64,000 bases of DNA, taken from VXPQ01 sp965232485. Lineage in GTDB: Bacteria > Bacteroidota > Rhodothermia > Rhodothermales > VXPQ01. Shown here one piece after another: positions 37,021 to 45,910 of this stretch (position 1 is its first letter; every line of letters begins with the position of its first letter). Made by a program: the position numbers and the translations under genes. The notes under the pieces were generated by a model. The model was not told the origin of the DNA. It did not search any database and saw only the letters and a list, made by a program, of their open reading frames with translations. Location: assembly GCA_965232485.1 (NCBI GenBank), contig OZ246975.1:2604001-2668000 (forward strand). The letters run 5' to 3'.

Positions 37021-37116
37021 TCAAAACCGCTTCGCTCGGCCCATTGCGTTCATGCATACAGAACACCCTATGCTTCGATCGTTGAAATCAGCGAAAAACA
37101 CTGCGTATTCGAGGCG
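37009..37116 (+). repeat. Copy of the intergenic repeat family, overlapping the exonuclease stop
   Basis: The copy begins GGAATATTCTGATCAAAAC, CGCTTCGCTC and continues through GTTGAAATCAGCGAAAAACA and GCGTATTCGAGGCG, aligning with the left half of the full element at 35132. The exonuclease I stop TGA at 37018-37020 is inside the first 12 bases, so the element supplies the end of that gene. It occupies nearly half of the 250-base gap before purU; the rest shows no recognised feature. Confidence 0.65.
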
Positions 37117-37270
37117 TTGCGGACATGTCCGGCAGCAGTTCCGGCATGCATCTCGCCTTTCCCGCCAAAATTTCTTTTCTTGTACGGTTTGCGTTGCGTA
37201 CGGCGCGCTATGGTGAAGTCCGCTGCGCAGCCTGTATGTTTTTTTGTATCTTGCTCCCTATTTCCCGGAC

Positions 37271-38140
37271 ATGGCGCAGTTTCTCGACATTACGGCTCGT
37301 TTGCTTATCCATTGTCCGGATTGCCCGGGCGTCATTGCGGCGGTTACGGGTTTTCTCTATCGTCACGGCGCGAATTGCACGGCGCTGGACCAGCACGCCA
37401 CGGCGAGGGAGAACGGGAGGCTGTTCATGCGGGTGGAATTTCAGATATCGCATCTTGTTGTGTCGCGCGATGCGCTGGAAGCCGAGTTTGAGGAGGAGGT
37501 TGCTTCGAAGTTCGATATGGCGTGGCGATTGAGTTACTCCACCGATGTGATGCGCATGGCCATTTTCGTGTCGAAGCACGATCATGTCCTGATGGATCTG
37601 CTCTGGCGGCTGGACCGGGGGGATTTGTACGCCGATGTGGCGATGGTGATCAGCAATCATCCGGACCTGGAGCCGGAGGTGGCCCGTTTCGGCATCCCCT
37701 ATCATCATGTCCCGATGGCGAAGGGCGAAAAACACAAGGGAGAGGCGCGCATGCTGGAGTTGATGGGCGACGGGATCGATGTGATCGTGCTGGCCCGGTA
37801 CATGCAGATATTGTCCGCCTCGTTCGTGGATCGGTATGTCAACCGGATCATCAATATCCATCACTCTTTTTTGCCTGCTTTCGCCGGGGCGGATCCGTAT
37901 CGGCAAGCGTCGGACCGCGGCGTAAAGCTCATTGGGGCGACGGCGCACTATGTCACGGCGGAACTGGACAGGGGGGCCATTATCGATCAGGATGTGGTGC
38001 GCGTAAACCACCGGCAAAGCCCGGAGGATTTGAAGCGCCTGGGCCGGGACGTGGAACGCGGCGTGCTTGTGCGCGCCGTTCGCTGGCACCTTGAGGACCG
38101 CTTGATCGTACACGAAAACAAAACCGTCGTATTCGTTTGA
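37271..38140 (+). CDS. purU: Formyltetrahydrofolate deformylase
   Basis: 289 residues. It hydrolyses 10-formyl-THF to formate and THF, balancing one-carbon pools and feeding formate-dependent purine synthesis. An N-terminal ACT-like domain (LLIHCPDCPGVIAAVTGFLY) precedes the formyltransferase domain. In that domain VISNHPDLEP, VLARYMQILS, INIHHSFLPAFAGADPYRQA and GATAHYVTAELDRGAIIDQD are classical; the HHSFLP histidine and the final Asp are catalytic. The ATG at 37271 is preferred to a TTG 27 bases upstream. First gene of a probable operon through 40534. Confidence 0.92.
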   Translation: MAQFLDITARLLIHCPDCPGVIAAVTGFLYRHGANCTALDQHATARENGRLFMRVEFQISHLVVSRDALEAEFEEEVASKFDMAWRLSYSTDVMRMAIFVSKHDHVLMDLLWRLDRGDLYADVAMVISNHPDLEPEVARFGIPYHHVPMAKGEKHKGEARMLELMGDGIDVIVLARYMQILSASFVDRYVNRIINIHHSFLPAFAGADPYRQASDRGVKLIGATAHYVTAELDRGAIIDQDVVRVNHRQSPEDLKRLGRDVERGVLVRAVRWHLEDRLIVHENKTVVFV

Positions 38141-38166
38141 TATTTTCTCGCGTTTTTCGTCCTTCC

Positions 38167-38658
38167 ATGCGTGCTGGCGTTTCCTGGTCTTGCGCGTTGT
38201 GCCTGTTGGCTTTGGCCTGCGGCGGATGCCGTCTGGTTTCGGTCGAGGAGGAGAACGTGCCGTTTTTCGAGGCTACGGTCGGGGGCGTGGAGGTGGAAGG
38301 CGTGGGCGCGGGCCGCATGGAGGCGGAGCAGATATTCCAGCTCTGGGGGCAGTTCGTCTATCCGGACAGTTCATTCCGGTTCATCCAGTTTTCCGTAGCG
38401 AATTTCGGCAAGACGGGCACGTTTGCGCTGAGGCAGTTCGATGGGACCTATGGCTTGATCGACGAGCGGGAGCGGACGGTGCGGTTTGCGGCTTCCTCCG
38501 GAAGCAGGGAGGACAACGTTCAGCTCGACCGGTTCAACTTTTCCGGCGTGGCGCAGGGGACGTTTTCGTTCGACGCGGCGGTGCTTGCGGATTTCGACAA
38601 TATCTCGCCCGGAGACGATTTTGCAATACAGGGATCGTTTCTGGTTGAATTGCCGTGA
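38167..38658 (+). CDS. Hypothetical lipoprotein
   Basis: 163 residues. The start at 38167 gives a clean signal peptide ending in LALACGGC; either of the two cysteines could be lipidated. The mature part is beta-rich (FIQFSVANFGKTGTFAL, GSREDNVQLDRFNFSGVAQGTFSFDA), a pattern common in small Bacteroidota lipoproteins of the DUF6252-like kind, but that name is only a suggestion. It lies between purU and a VTT gene with short gaps (26 and 9 bases), so it is in the same transcript. Unknown role. Confidence 0.65.
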   Translation: MRAGVSWSCALCLLALACGGCRLVSVEEENVPFFEATVGGVEVEGVGAGRMEAEQIFQLWGQFVYPDSSFRFIQFSVANFGKTGTFALRQFDGTYGLIDERERTVRFAASSGSREDNVQLDRFNFSGVAQGTFSFDAAVLADFDNISPGDDFAIQGSFLVELP

Positions 38659-38667
38659 GCGCCTCCT

Positions 38668-39312
38668 ATGCGTCTGGTCAAACTTTCCATCGGCCTGGTT
38701 TTGCTGTTGCTGCTGCCCTTCTTGCTATGGGGACGCGGCGCGGAGGAGATGTTTACGATCGACGGCGCGATGGCCTGGTTGCGCGGTTTCGGGGGGTGGG
38801 CCGTACTGGCCGCCATCCTGTTGCTGGCCTCCGACGTCCTGCTGCCCATTCCCGCCACGCTGGTCATGACCGCGCTGGGCATGTTGTACGGGCCGGCGGC
38901 GGGCGGCCTGATCGGCGCGGCGGGGTCTTTCCTCGGAGGCATGATCGCTTTTCTGGCCTGCGCGAAGCTGGGCCGCCCGGCGGCGCGGCGTTTCGTGCGC
39001 GACGACGAACTGGCTCGGGGGGAGGCGCTGTTCGAGCGATGGGGCGCATGGATCATTGTGCTTTCGCGCTGGCTCCCGATCATTCCCGAGGCGGTTTCGT
39101 GCATGGCGGGGATCGTATCCATGCCGCGCCGGTTGTTTATCGGGGCGCTCGCTTGCGGAGTTGTCCCGCCTGCCTTTACTTTCGCCATTGTCGGTCATCT
39201 GGGCGCGGATCGCCCCGTCCTGACCTTTCTGCTGAGCGCCCTTTTGCCCGCGGCGTTCTGGCTGATCGTACACCGGAGAATACGCCGGGCAACATCCATG
39301 AACTCGATCTGA
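38668..39312 (+). CDS. VTT-domain (TVP38/TMEM64, DedA-like) membrane protein
   Basis: 214 residues with about 6 hydrophobic helices. Core VTT features are PIPATLVMTALGMLYGPAAGGLIGAAGSFLGG and the later RWLPIIPEAVSCMAG, which carries the conserved Arg-x-x-P region. DedA/VTT proteins scramble or translocate lipids such as polyprenyl phosphates or phospholipids in the inner membrane. Starts nine bases after the lipoprotein and ends seven bases before the MFS gene. Confidence 0.85.
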   Translation: MRLVKLSIGLVLLLLLPFLLWGRGAEEMFTIDGAMAWLRGFGGWAVLAAILLLASDVLLPIPATLVMTALGMLYGPAAGGLIGAAGSFLGGMIAFLACAKLGRPAARRFVRDDELARGEALFERWGAWIIVLSRWLPIIPEAVSCMAGIVSMPRRLFIGALACGVVPPAFTFAIVGHLGADRPVLTFLLSALLPAAFWLIVHRRIRRATSMNSI

Positions 39313-39319
39313 CGGCTCC

Positions 39320-40534
39320 ATGAATGTATTTCGCACCCTTCGCCTCGCCCTGATGATGTTTGTGCAGTTCTTCATTTGGGGATCGTGGGCTACTACGCTC
39401 AGCAATTTCATGACCACCCAGGAGATGGGGGGCGCTATCCCGCTGGCGTTTTCGTTCGGTCCCCTTGCCTGCATCGTGGCGCCTTTCTTCGTGGGCATGG
39501 TGGCGGACCGGTTCTTCAACACGGAGAAGGTGCTGGCCGCGTTGTTCCTGCTGGCCGGGTTCGCCATGATCGCTATGCCGGCTTTTGCGGGCACGCCGCT
39601 CTTTTTGACCCTGCTCGCCGTACACACGCTGTGCTATTTTCCAACGCTTGGCCTTACCTCTTCGCTGGCGTTCCACCACATCGAAAATCAGGAAAAGGAA
39701 TTTCCGGTCATTCGCGTTTTCGGAACCATCGGGTGGATCGTGACCGGCCTTGTCATCAGCTGGGTGCTTGCGGCGGATTCCTCCGCCACGCCCATGTATC
39801 TGGGAGGCGGCGCATCGCTTCTGCTGGGTCTCTATTGCTTTACTCTGCCGAAGACCCCTCCGCCTTCAAGGGGCGAGCGTACGTCCTGGAGGCAGATTTC
39901 CGGGCTGGACGCCCTGAAGCAGGTTCGTTCGAAGCCGCTCATCGTGCTGCTTGTTTCCGCCACGCTGGCGTACATCGGGTTCGGGACGTATTTCCCTTAC
40001 GCCCCCGTGTTTCTGGCGGACGCGGGTATCGAGAAGGTGGCGGGCACGATGACGTACGGCCAGATGTCCGAAATCTTCTTCATGCTGATGATTCCGTTCT
40101 TCTTCCGGCGGTTGGGCGTGAAGTGGATGCTGTTTATCGGCATTGCGGCCTGGTTCGTGCGTTTCGGGCTATTTGCCGGAGCGGCGGTCGACGGCGTCTA
40201 CTGGATGATTCTGTTCGGCATCCTGATTCACGGCCTGTGCTACGACTTCTTCTTCGTCACCGCGCAGATCTACGTGGACAAGAAGACGCCTCCCGCCATA
40301 CGCGGCCAGATACAGGGCTTGCTCGTGCTGCTGACCTTCGGCCTTGGCATGTTCCTTGGGGCGCAGGTTTCGGGGTTCGTCGTGCAATCGATTTCCGGAG
40401 CCGACGTACTCGCCTCCGCAGAACATTGGCGCTCGTTCTGGGGCGTCTTCTCCGCCGCGATGCTCGTGTTCTCCGCCTTCTTTTTCCTGATGTTCAACGA
40501 CAAGGTGGAAGCGGAGGATGTGCAGGCTACGTAG
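39320..40534 (+). CDS. MFS transporter, nucleoside:H+ symporter-like
   Basis: 404 residues with 12 predicted helices. FFIWGSWATTLSNFM in helix 1, SFGPLACIVAPFFVGMVADRFF, and RVFGTIGWIVTGL in helix 5 match NupG-type nucleoside permeases. YDFFFVTAQIYVDKKTPPAIRGQIQG in the second half is another family block. Expected to import nucleosides or a related sugar compound with protons. Last gene of the run starting at purU; a separate CNT-type nucleoside transporter lies at 44071. Confidence 0.82.
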   Translation: MNVFRTLRLALMMFVQFFIWGSWATTLSNFMTTQEMGGAIPLAFSFGPLACIVAPFFVGMVADRFFNTEKVLAALFLLAGFAMIAMPAFAGTPLFLTLLAVHTLCYFPTLGLTSSLAFHHIENQEKEFPVIRVFGTIGWIVTGLVISWVLAADSSATPMYLGGGASLLLGLYCFTLPKTPPPSRGERTSWRQISGLDALKQVRSKPLIVLLVSATLAYIGFGTYFPYAPVFLADAGIEKVAGTMTYGQMSEIFFMLMIPFFFRRLGVKWMLFIGIAAWFVRFGLFAGAAVDGVYWMILFGILIHGLCYDFFFVTAQIYVDKKTPPAIRGQIQGLLVLLTFGLGMFLGAQVSGFVVQSISGADVLASAEHWRSFWGVFSAAMLVFSAFFFLMFNDKVEAEDVQAT

Positions 40535-40674
40535 AATCCCGCGCTTCGAAGGCCGCCGGGCCCGCGTTTCGATGCGGATCGGGCCGCGCCGCCCCGCCCC
40601 GCGCGTCGCTGCATAGCGTGGGCGGTCGCCGGATGCGCCTGGTCACGTCGTCCTCGATATCCTGAGCTGAAATC

Positions 40675-41760
40675 ATGTCCTCTTCCTCCCGCAGACATTT
40701 TCTGAAAGCCGCGGCGTCGGTGGTCGGCGCAGTTTCGCTGGGCGGAGCCGTTCCAGCGGCGGCCTCGCTCCGGACCGCTCCGCAGATCATGCTTCGCCCG
40801 CGTTTGTCCGACGATGTGCTGGGACACGGGGATTTCCAGTACCGGGTCGAGGCGGACTGGAGCGATCTGGACCCCTCGCGCACGCCCGTCAAAAATTGCC
40901 ACGAGATGGCGATGTCCCGAGACGGACGGCTTTTCATGGTCACCGACGAAACCCGCAACAACGTGATTGTTTTCGACAAGTCCGGGAAGCTGCTCGAAAC
41001 GTGGGGCGCGAGCTATCCCGGCGGCCATGGCCTTACGCTGTGGGACGCCGGCGGCGAAGAATTCTTGTTCCTCTGCGATTTTGATCGGGGGATCGTGGAC
41101 AAGACGACGCTGGATGGCCGCGTGCTGCTTACCCTTGGGCATCCGTCGTCGGCGGGCGCCTACGAGGCGGAGGCGCCGTTCAAGCCGACCGAAACGGCGA
41201 TCGGGCCGAACGGGGATATCTACGTGGCCGACGGGTACGGCTCGCAATATATTCTTCAATATTCCCCGACGGGCGAATTCATCCGGAAATTCGGCGGGGC
41301 GGGCGACGAAGACGATCAGTTCTCCACGGCCCACGGCGTGGCGGTCGATGCGCGTTCCGCCGCGCCGACGCTGCTGTGCACGTCTCGCGGCCACAACAGC
41401 TTCAAGCGGTTCACCCTTGAAGGCGAATACCTTGAAACCATTTTCCTGCCGGGGGCCTACGTGTGCCGCGCCGTGCTGGACGGAGAGAATGTGTATGCGG
41501 GCGTATGCTGGTCCCGCCTCCGGTATTTGAACCAGACGCCGGATTCGGGTTTCGTAACGATTCTGGATCGCGACGATCGCGTTGCGTCCAATCCCGGCGG
41601 CGCGGCGCCGGCGTACGAAGACGGCGTTTTGCAATTGATGGTGCAGGCGGAGCCGGTGTTCCGGCATTGCCACGACGTGTGCGTGGACGACGACAAGAAC
41701 CTCTACGTATGCCAGTGGAATGCTTCCGGGACGTACCCCGTCAAACTGCATCGCGTTTGA
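40675..41760 (+). CDS. Tat-exported six-bladed beta-propeller (NHL-like) protein
   Basis: 361 residues. MSSSSRRHFLKAAASVVGA is a twin-arginine signal. The mature part carries repeated strands such as NVIVFDKSGKLLETWG, DIYVADGYGSQYILQYSPTGEFIRKFG and HGVAVDARS, the NHL repeat pattern, similar to the peptidyl-alpha-hydroxyglycine lyase group but without evidence for that activity. Probably periplasmic. It precedes the cytochrome/LRR gene by six bases, so the two are cotranscribed and may act together at the membrane. Confidence 0.8.
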   Translation: MSSSSRRHFLKAAASVVGAVSLGGAVPAAASLRTAPQIMLRPRLSDDVLGHGDFQYRVEADWSDLDPSRTPVKNCHEMAMSRDGRLFMVTDETRNNVIVFDKSGKLLETWGASYPGGHGLTLWDAGGEEFLFLCDFDRGIVDKTTLDGRVLLTLGHPSSAGAYEAEAPFKPTETAIGPNGDIYVADGYGSQYILQYSPTGEFIRKFGGAGDEDDQFSTAHGVAVDARSAAPTLLCTSRGHNSFKRFTLEGEYLETIFLPGAYVCRAVLDGENVYAGVCWSRLRYLNQTPDSGFVTILDRDDRVASNPGGAAPAYEDGVLQLMVQAEPVFRHCHDVCVDDDKNLYVCQWNASGTYPVKLHRV

Positions 41761-41766
41761 ATATCC

Positions 41767-43269
41767 ATGTCAATCATGAGCAAGAAAGGCTGGATATGGG
41801 GCGTCGCGCTGCTGCTTGCAGGCGCGCTTCTCGTTTTGATTCTGGGTCTGGACCGCGGCGAAGCGCCGGGATTCGTCCTCTTTCTGGGCAGATTTCATCC
41901 TGTCGTCGTGCATTTCCCGATCGCGTTATTGCTTCTGGGGGCCGTGGTCGAATTGATTGGCGCGCGTTCCCGAAGTTTGTCGCGGGTACGGCCGATCGTT
42001 CCTTTTCTGCTCCTCCTCGGGGCCTTGTCTTCGCTGGCGGCGGTTGCGTTGGGGTACATGCTTTCGCTCGCCGGAGGGTATGAAGAAGGACTGCTGACGC
42101 TGCACCTGCGCCTCGGCCTGGCGGTTACGGCGCTGGCCTTTGTGCTTGCGTTCGTTGCGGCCTGGTTGCCGGAGCCGGGCAAGGTATACCGGACGGTGTT
42201 GGGCGCGCTGATCGCGCTGGTCGTGCTTGCCGGACATTTCGGGGGTAGCCTGGCGCGGGGAAGCGGGTACCTTACCTATTATCTTCCATCCCCGGTCAAG
42301 TTGCTTTTCGGGTTTTCCGGCGGCGTTCCCGACGGGCTGATCGCCAATGTGGATTCGGCGTACGTGTATGCGGAACTGGTGCAGCCCGTGCTCGACAGGC
42401 GGTGCATTTCGTGCCATGGTTCCGGCAAGTCCAGCGGTTCCTTGCGGCTCGATACCCCCGAAGGCATTGAACAAGGAGGCCGCGACGGTCCGGCTTTTGT
42501 CCCCGGATATCCGTCGCAAAGCGAAATCGTCCGCCGCATTACGCTCCCGCCCTACGACGAGGACGCCATGCCCCCCGATGGGGCCGCGCCGCTCGACGTG
42601 GGCGAGACCGAGGTCATTCGGTGGTGGATCGAAAACGGCGCCTCGTTCGATATGCGCGTGGCGGAGATCGAGGAAACCCCCACGGCGGTCAGCACCTTTC
42701 TTGCGCGCGTGTCGCTGCCGCAAGCAGAGCGTCTTTCCGGCATTTTCGCGCTGGATGCGCCAGAGGCGGACACGAACGCGGTGGCGGCCTTGTCCGAGGC
42801 GGGCCTGACGGTTTCGCTCCTTGCGCCGGACGCGCCGTTTTTGCAGTTGGTTGCGGCCAGCGTACGCGAAAATTTCGGGGACGCCGAACTGGAAGCCCTG
42901 CAGTCCGTCGCGCCGCAGATTGCTGTGCTGGATATAGGCCATACCCAAGTGACCGACGCCGGGGCCGCCGTGCTTGCGGGCTTGCCTCATCTGGTGCGGC
43001 TGCATCTCGAAGGCACGGAGGTAGGCGATGCGGCGCTTGAGCAGATCGGCGGGCTGGAATATCTCGAATACCTGAACCTGTACGGGACGAAGGTGACTGA
43101 CGCGGGTCTCGAACATGTACGCGATCTGCCTGCGCTGCAAAGCATATACCTTTGGCAAAGCGGCGTGACCGAGGCGGGCGCGGACGCCTTGCGCGCCGCC
43201 CGAAGCGATATAGTGGTGAATATCGGGAGCGGCTTGCTTGCCGCACCCGATTCCACGGCGGCGGAATAG
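41767..43269 (+). CDS. DUF2231 membrane + cytochrome c + leucine-rich repeat protein
   Basis: 500 residues in three parts. Residues 10-170 have five or so helices with the FHPVVVHFPIALLLLGAVVEL segment of DUF2231. Residues 190-300 form a Planctomycete-type cytochrome c with CISCH (C213, C216, H217) for covalent haem, plus MPPDGAAPL as a likely Met-ligand region. Residues 330-480 are leucine-rich repeats (LPHLVRLHLEGTEVGDAALEQI and relatives). The fusion puts haem and a protein-binding domain outside the inner membrane. Its partner may be the propeller protein upstream. Electron-transfer target unknown. Confidence 0.8.
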   Translation: MSIMSKKGWIWGVALLLAGALLVLILGLDRGEAPGFVLFLGRFHPVVVHFPIALLLLGAVVELIGARSRSLSRVRPIVPFLLLLGALSSLAAVALGYMLSLAGGYEEGLLTLHLRLGLAVTALAFVLAFVAAWLPEPGKVYRTVLGALIALVVLAGHFGGSLARGSGYLTYYLPSPVKLLFGFSGGVPDGLIANVDSAYVYAELVQPVLDRRCISCHGSGKSSGSLRLDTPEGIEQGGRDGPAFVPGYPSQSEIVRRITLPPYDEDAMPPDGAAPLDVGETEVIRWWIENGASFDMRVAEIEETPTAVSTFLARVSLPQAERLSGIFALDAPEADTNAVAALSEAGLTVSLLAPDAPFLQLVAASVRENFGDAELEALQSVAPQIAVLDIGHTQVTDAGAAVLAGLPHLVRLHLEGTEVGDAALEQIGGLEYLEYLNLYGTKVTDAGLEHVRDLPALQSIYLWQSGVTEAGADALRAARSDIVVNIGSGLLAAPDSTAAE

Positions 43270-43280
43270 GCCGTCGCGCG

Positions 43281-43328
43281 CCTTCCAGCCTCTGCGCTTC
43301 GCGGACTTAATTCAGAGCGTCCTTAAGG
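43281..43328 (+). repeat. Solo end of the intergenic repeat family
   Basis: CCAGCCTCTGCGCTTCGCG then GACTTAATTCAGAGCG and TCCTTAAGG match the right end of the full element at 35390 with a few changes and one inserted base. It starts just after the cytochrome/LRR stop. Confidence 0.6.
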
Positions 43329-43483
43329 CGTCGCATTCCTGTTTCAAGTTTCCGGGCAGGGTTTCCACAGGGCGATTGCGTGAAAAGATGGATTCGGAGG
43401 GGCGCTCGCTTGCGGATTATATCCTTGCTGCGAATGCCGCGCTGAAATATTCGTTTGCGCCAGTCGTTACATTATCCTACATT

Positions 43484-43520
43484 GCAAGAGGTCCTTGCGG
43501 CCTCTTCACGGTTTCTTTTT
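43484..43520 (+). terminator. Possible hairpin with T run before the lipoprotein gene
   Basis: AAGAGG (43486) can pair with CCTCTT (43501) followed by TTTCTTTTT; a competing hairpin GCAAG/CTTGC uses overlapping bases. It could end the upstream transcript or act as an attenuator. The evidence is weak. Confidence 0.25.
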
Positions 43521-43542
43521 ACCCCAATCTTTTGGAAATGTC

Positions 43543-43974
43543 ATGACCCAAAGCCTGCGTTTTGTTTCTTTCTGGAGCCTTGCGGCTACCGTACTGATTC
43601 TGAGCGGTTGCGCCGGTTCGGGCCGGACGGCCCACCCCCTGGCTGGCAGCTGGGACTACGCTGTCGAAACGCCCGAAGCCACGTACGAAGGCACGATTAC
43701 GTTTACGGACGGCGAGGAAGGACTCATGGGTTCGATTATCGGGGACGGTTTTACGGAAGCGCTTCCGCTGGGAGGCGTTACGTTCGAGGAATCCATGCTT
43801 GATTTCGATTTTAATACGCCCGATTTCGGTAGAATGCAGGTGAGCGTTCAGGTAGAGGACGACTCGTTTTCCGGAATGCTGAATGTCGCGGCCTATGGCA
43901 TGGAAGCGCCTATCACAGGCATGAAGGCCGCCCCGGAAGAGGAAGAGGAAGAGGAGGAAGAGGACGACGCCTAA
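43543..43974 (+). CDS. Small lipoprotein with acidic tail
   Basis: 143 residues from the ATG at 43543. The leader ends in LSGC, a lipobox. The mature protein (GSWDYAVETPEATYEGTITFTDGEEGLMGSI) is a short beta-rich domain seen in many Bacteroidota lipoproteins, and it ends in a run of glutamates (about 10) before DDA. Unknown function; probably outer-membrane or periplasmic. It stands alone between a repeat end and the nucleoside transporter. Confidence 0.65.
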   Translation: MTQSLRFVSFWSLAATVLILSGCAGSGRTAHPLAGSWDYAVETPEATYEGTITFTDGEEGLMGSIIGDGFTEALPLGGVTFEESMLDFDFNTPDFGRMQVSVQVEDDSFSGMLNVAAYGMEAPITGMKAAPEEEEEEEEEDDA

Positions 43975-44070
43975 CGTTCCGTCGCCGCGGCGCGGATTTC
44001 ATGCTTGTTCCTGCGCGGGAGCGATCCGTTCGCGCGCTTTGTCGTTCCTGCGCGTATATCGAGGCATGCC

Positions 44071-45306
44071 ATGGAGCGCCTGATTAGCCTGCTGGGCCTT
44101 TTCGTTTTTATGGGATTGGCTTGGCTTATTGGCGAGCGCAAGAGGTCGATAGACTGGCGCATTGTAGCGGGCGGCTTGTTGCTGCAATTCGCGCTGGCGC
44201 TTTTCATTTTCAAAACGCCGATCGGCGCCGCCGTATTTCAGACGACGGGTTATTTTTTCGAATCCCTGCTGGGTTTTGTGGACGCCGGGACCAGTCTCGT
44301 ATTCGGCGAGGAATACGCACACCACTTTTTTGCCTTCAAGGTCCTGCCCACCATCATTTTCTTTTCGTCGCTTATGTTTGTTTTGTATCACTTGGGCTTG
44401 TTTCAGAAAGTGGTTGGAGCATTTGCCTGGGTCATGCAACGCGCGTTGGGCGCGTCGGGGGCGGAAACGGTGTCCGCAGCGGCGAATATTTTTGTGGGAC
44501 AGACGGAGGCGCCGTTGATCGTGGGGCCGTATGTGGAAAGCATGACCAAATCCGAATTGATGGTGCTCATGGTGGGCGGGTTCGCGACCATTGCCGGGGG
44601 CGTGCTTGCGGCGTACGTGAGCCTTGGCGTCGACGCCGTGCATTTGCTGGCTGCTTCGGTGATTTCTGCGCCCGCCGCCCTGCTGGTTTCCCGGTTGATG
44701 ATCCCTGAAACGGAACAGTCTCGCACGATGGGCGCGGTTTCCGTGCATGTCGAGCAAAAGCACGCCAATGTGGTGCATGCGGCGTCGGAAGGCGCGCTCG
44801 AAGGGCTGAAACTGACCCTGAACGTGGCGGCCCTGCTTATCGCTGTCCTGGCGCTGGTGGCGATGCTCAATGCGATCTTGTCGGCCACGGGCGGATGGGT
44901 CGGCGGGCTTTTCGGATACGACCATTGGGACTGGTCGATGGACAATATTTTCGGGTACGTTTTCGCCCCGTTTGCCTGGTTGATGGGAATTCCCTGGGCC
45001 GATGCGCTCTACGCCGGCGAATTGATGGGCGTCAAGATGGTGTTCAACGAGTTCATTGCTTATACCCAGATGGTCGAGTGGCGGCAGCCGGATTCGGGCG
45101 TGGCGCTCAGCGAGCGCAGTACGCTTATTCTGACCTATGCCTTGTGCGGCTTCGCGAATTTCGGGAGCATAGGGATCCAGATCGGGGGGATCGGAGGGAT
45201 TGCGCCCAAGCGCCGCGCAGACCTGGCGCGGCTTGGCGTCAAGGCCATGCTCGGCGGCACGCTCGCCATGATGATGACGGCGTGCGTGGCGGGTATCCTG
45301 CTTTAA
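44071..45306 (+). CDS. Concentrative nucleoside transporter (CNT/NupC)
   Basis: 411 residues from the ATG at 44071. Polytopic with about 10 helices. AANIFVGQTEAPLIVGPY is the strongest family motif (nucleoside and cation site), followed by TKSELMVLMVGGFATIAGGV, FNEFIAY and YALCGFANFGSIGIQIGG. It imports nucleosides with sodium or protons. Its stop TAA at 45304 abuts a repeat-family copy, so the element lies at the transcript end. Confidence 0.92.
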   Translation: MERLISLLGLFVFMGLAWLIGERKRSIDWRIVAGGLLLQFALALFIFKTPIGAAVFQTTGYFFESLLGFVDAGTSLVFGEEYAHHFFAFKVLPTIIFFSSLMFVLYHLGLFQKVVGAFAWVMQRALGASGAETVSAAANIFVGQTEAPLIVGPYVESMTKSELMVLMVGGFATIAGGVLAAYVSLGVDAVHLLAASVISAPAALLVSRLMIPETEQSRTMGAVSVHVEQKHANVVHAASEGALEGLKLTLNVAALLIAVLALVAMLNAILSATGGWVGGLFGYDHWDWSMDNIFGYVFAPFAWLMGIPWADALYAGELMGVKMVFNEFIAYTQMVEWRQPDSGVALSERSTLILTYALCGFANFGSIGIQIGGIGGIAPKRRADLARLGVKAMLGGTLAMMMTACVAGILL

Positions 45307-45460
45307 GGATATTCTGATAAAAACTACTTCGCTCAGCGCGTCGCGTTCGGGCGCGCAGGACGTCATGACTGCATCGTTGAAACCATCGGAACACGGTGGC
45401 TTCGGGTCATGGCGGACGGGACGCGCCCTTCGAGAGGCTGCGAGGCGCACGGGCTGCGGG
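45306..45460 (+). repeat. Copy of the intergenic repeat family after the nucleoside transporter
   Basis: GGATATTCTGATAAAAACTA, CTTCGCTCAGCGCGTCGCG, then TCGTTGAAACCATCGGAACA and CGCGCCCTTCGAGAGGCTG align in order with the left half of the full element at 35132-35283. The right half and the second terminal repeat are not recognisable. A TTAA at 45303-45306 includes the transporter stop codon. Confidence 0.65.
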
Positions 45461-45508
45461 CGGGCGGCTTATTCTTGTTGTTCCGCCCGCCGCTGCGCAA
45501 GAAGGGCG

Positions 45509-45910
45509 TTACCAGGCGCCGAGGATACCGCCCATCACGATGAAGTTGACGGCATGGTACCCTGCATTGACGAAATACAGTGTCAGGGACTTTCGCTCGA
45601 ACAGATACATGGTGCCGATCGACGCAGCCACCCACCCGATTCCGGCGAGCGCTCCGGCGCCCATGCCCCAGGCAAACGTAGCGTTCGGGCCAAGAAACAG
45701 GTCCAGATTCGTGGCGATGATCAGGCCCAGGACGAAGGCCGCGCCGTAGGTGCGCAGCATGTTGCCGCCCTGCATGTCTTCGTCGGTGAAGCCGTTTTCG
45801 GCCATCCATACTTTGCCGAAAAGAACGGGGGAATACCAGAGCATGCCTACGACGAAGCTGGACAGGGCCGCCACGATGACGGACAGGTAGTTTATCGAGG
45901 AGAAATCCAT
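45509..45910 (-). CDS. DUF1761-type four-helix membrane protein
   Basis: 133 residues from the ATG at 45910. Four hydrophobic helices; the FVVGMLWYSPVLFGKVWMAENG segment is the most characteristic block of DUF1761. Later GNMLRTYGAAFVLGLIIATNL and AGYHAVNFIVMGGILG complete the domain. Function of the family is not established. It is the only minus-strand gene in a long plus-strand stretch and faces the nucleoside transporter. Confidence 0.75.
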   Translation of the reverse strand: MDFSSINYLSVIVAALSSFVVGMLWYSPVLFGKVWMAENGFTDEDMQGGNMLRTYGAAFVLGLIIATNLDLFLGPNATFAWGMGAGALAGIGWVAASIGTMYLFERKSLTLYFVNAGYHAVNFIVMGGILGAW

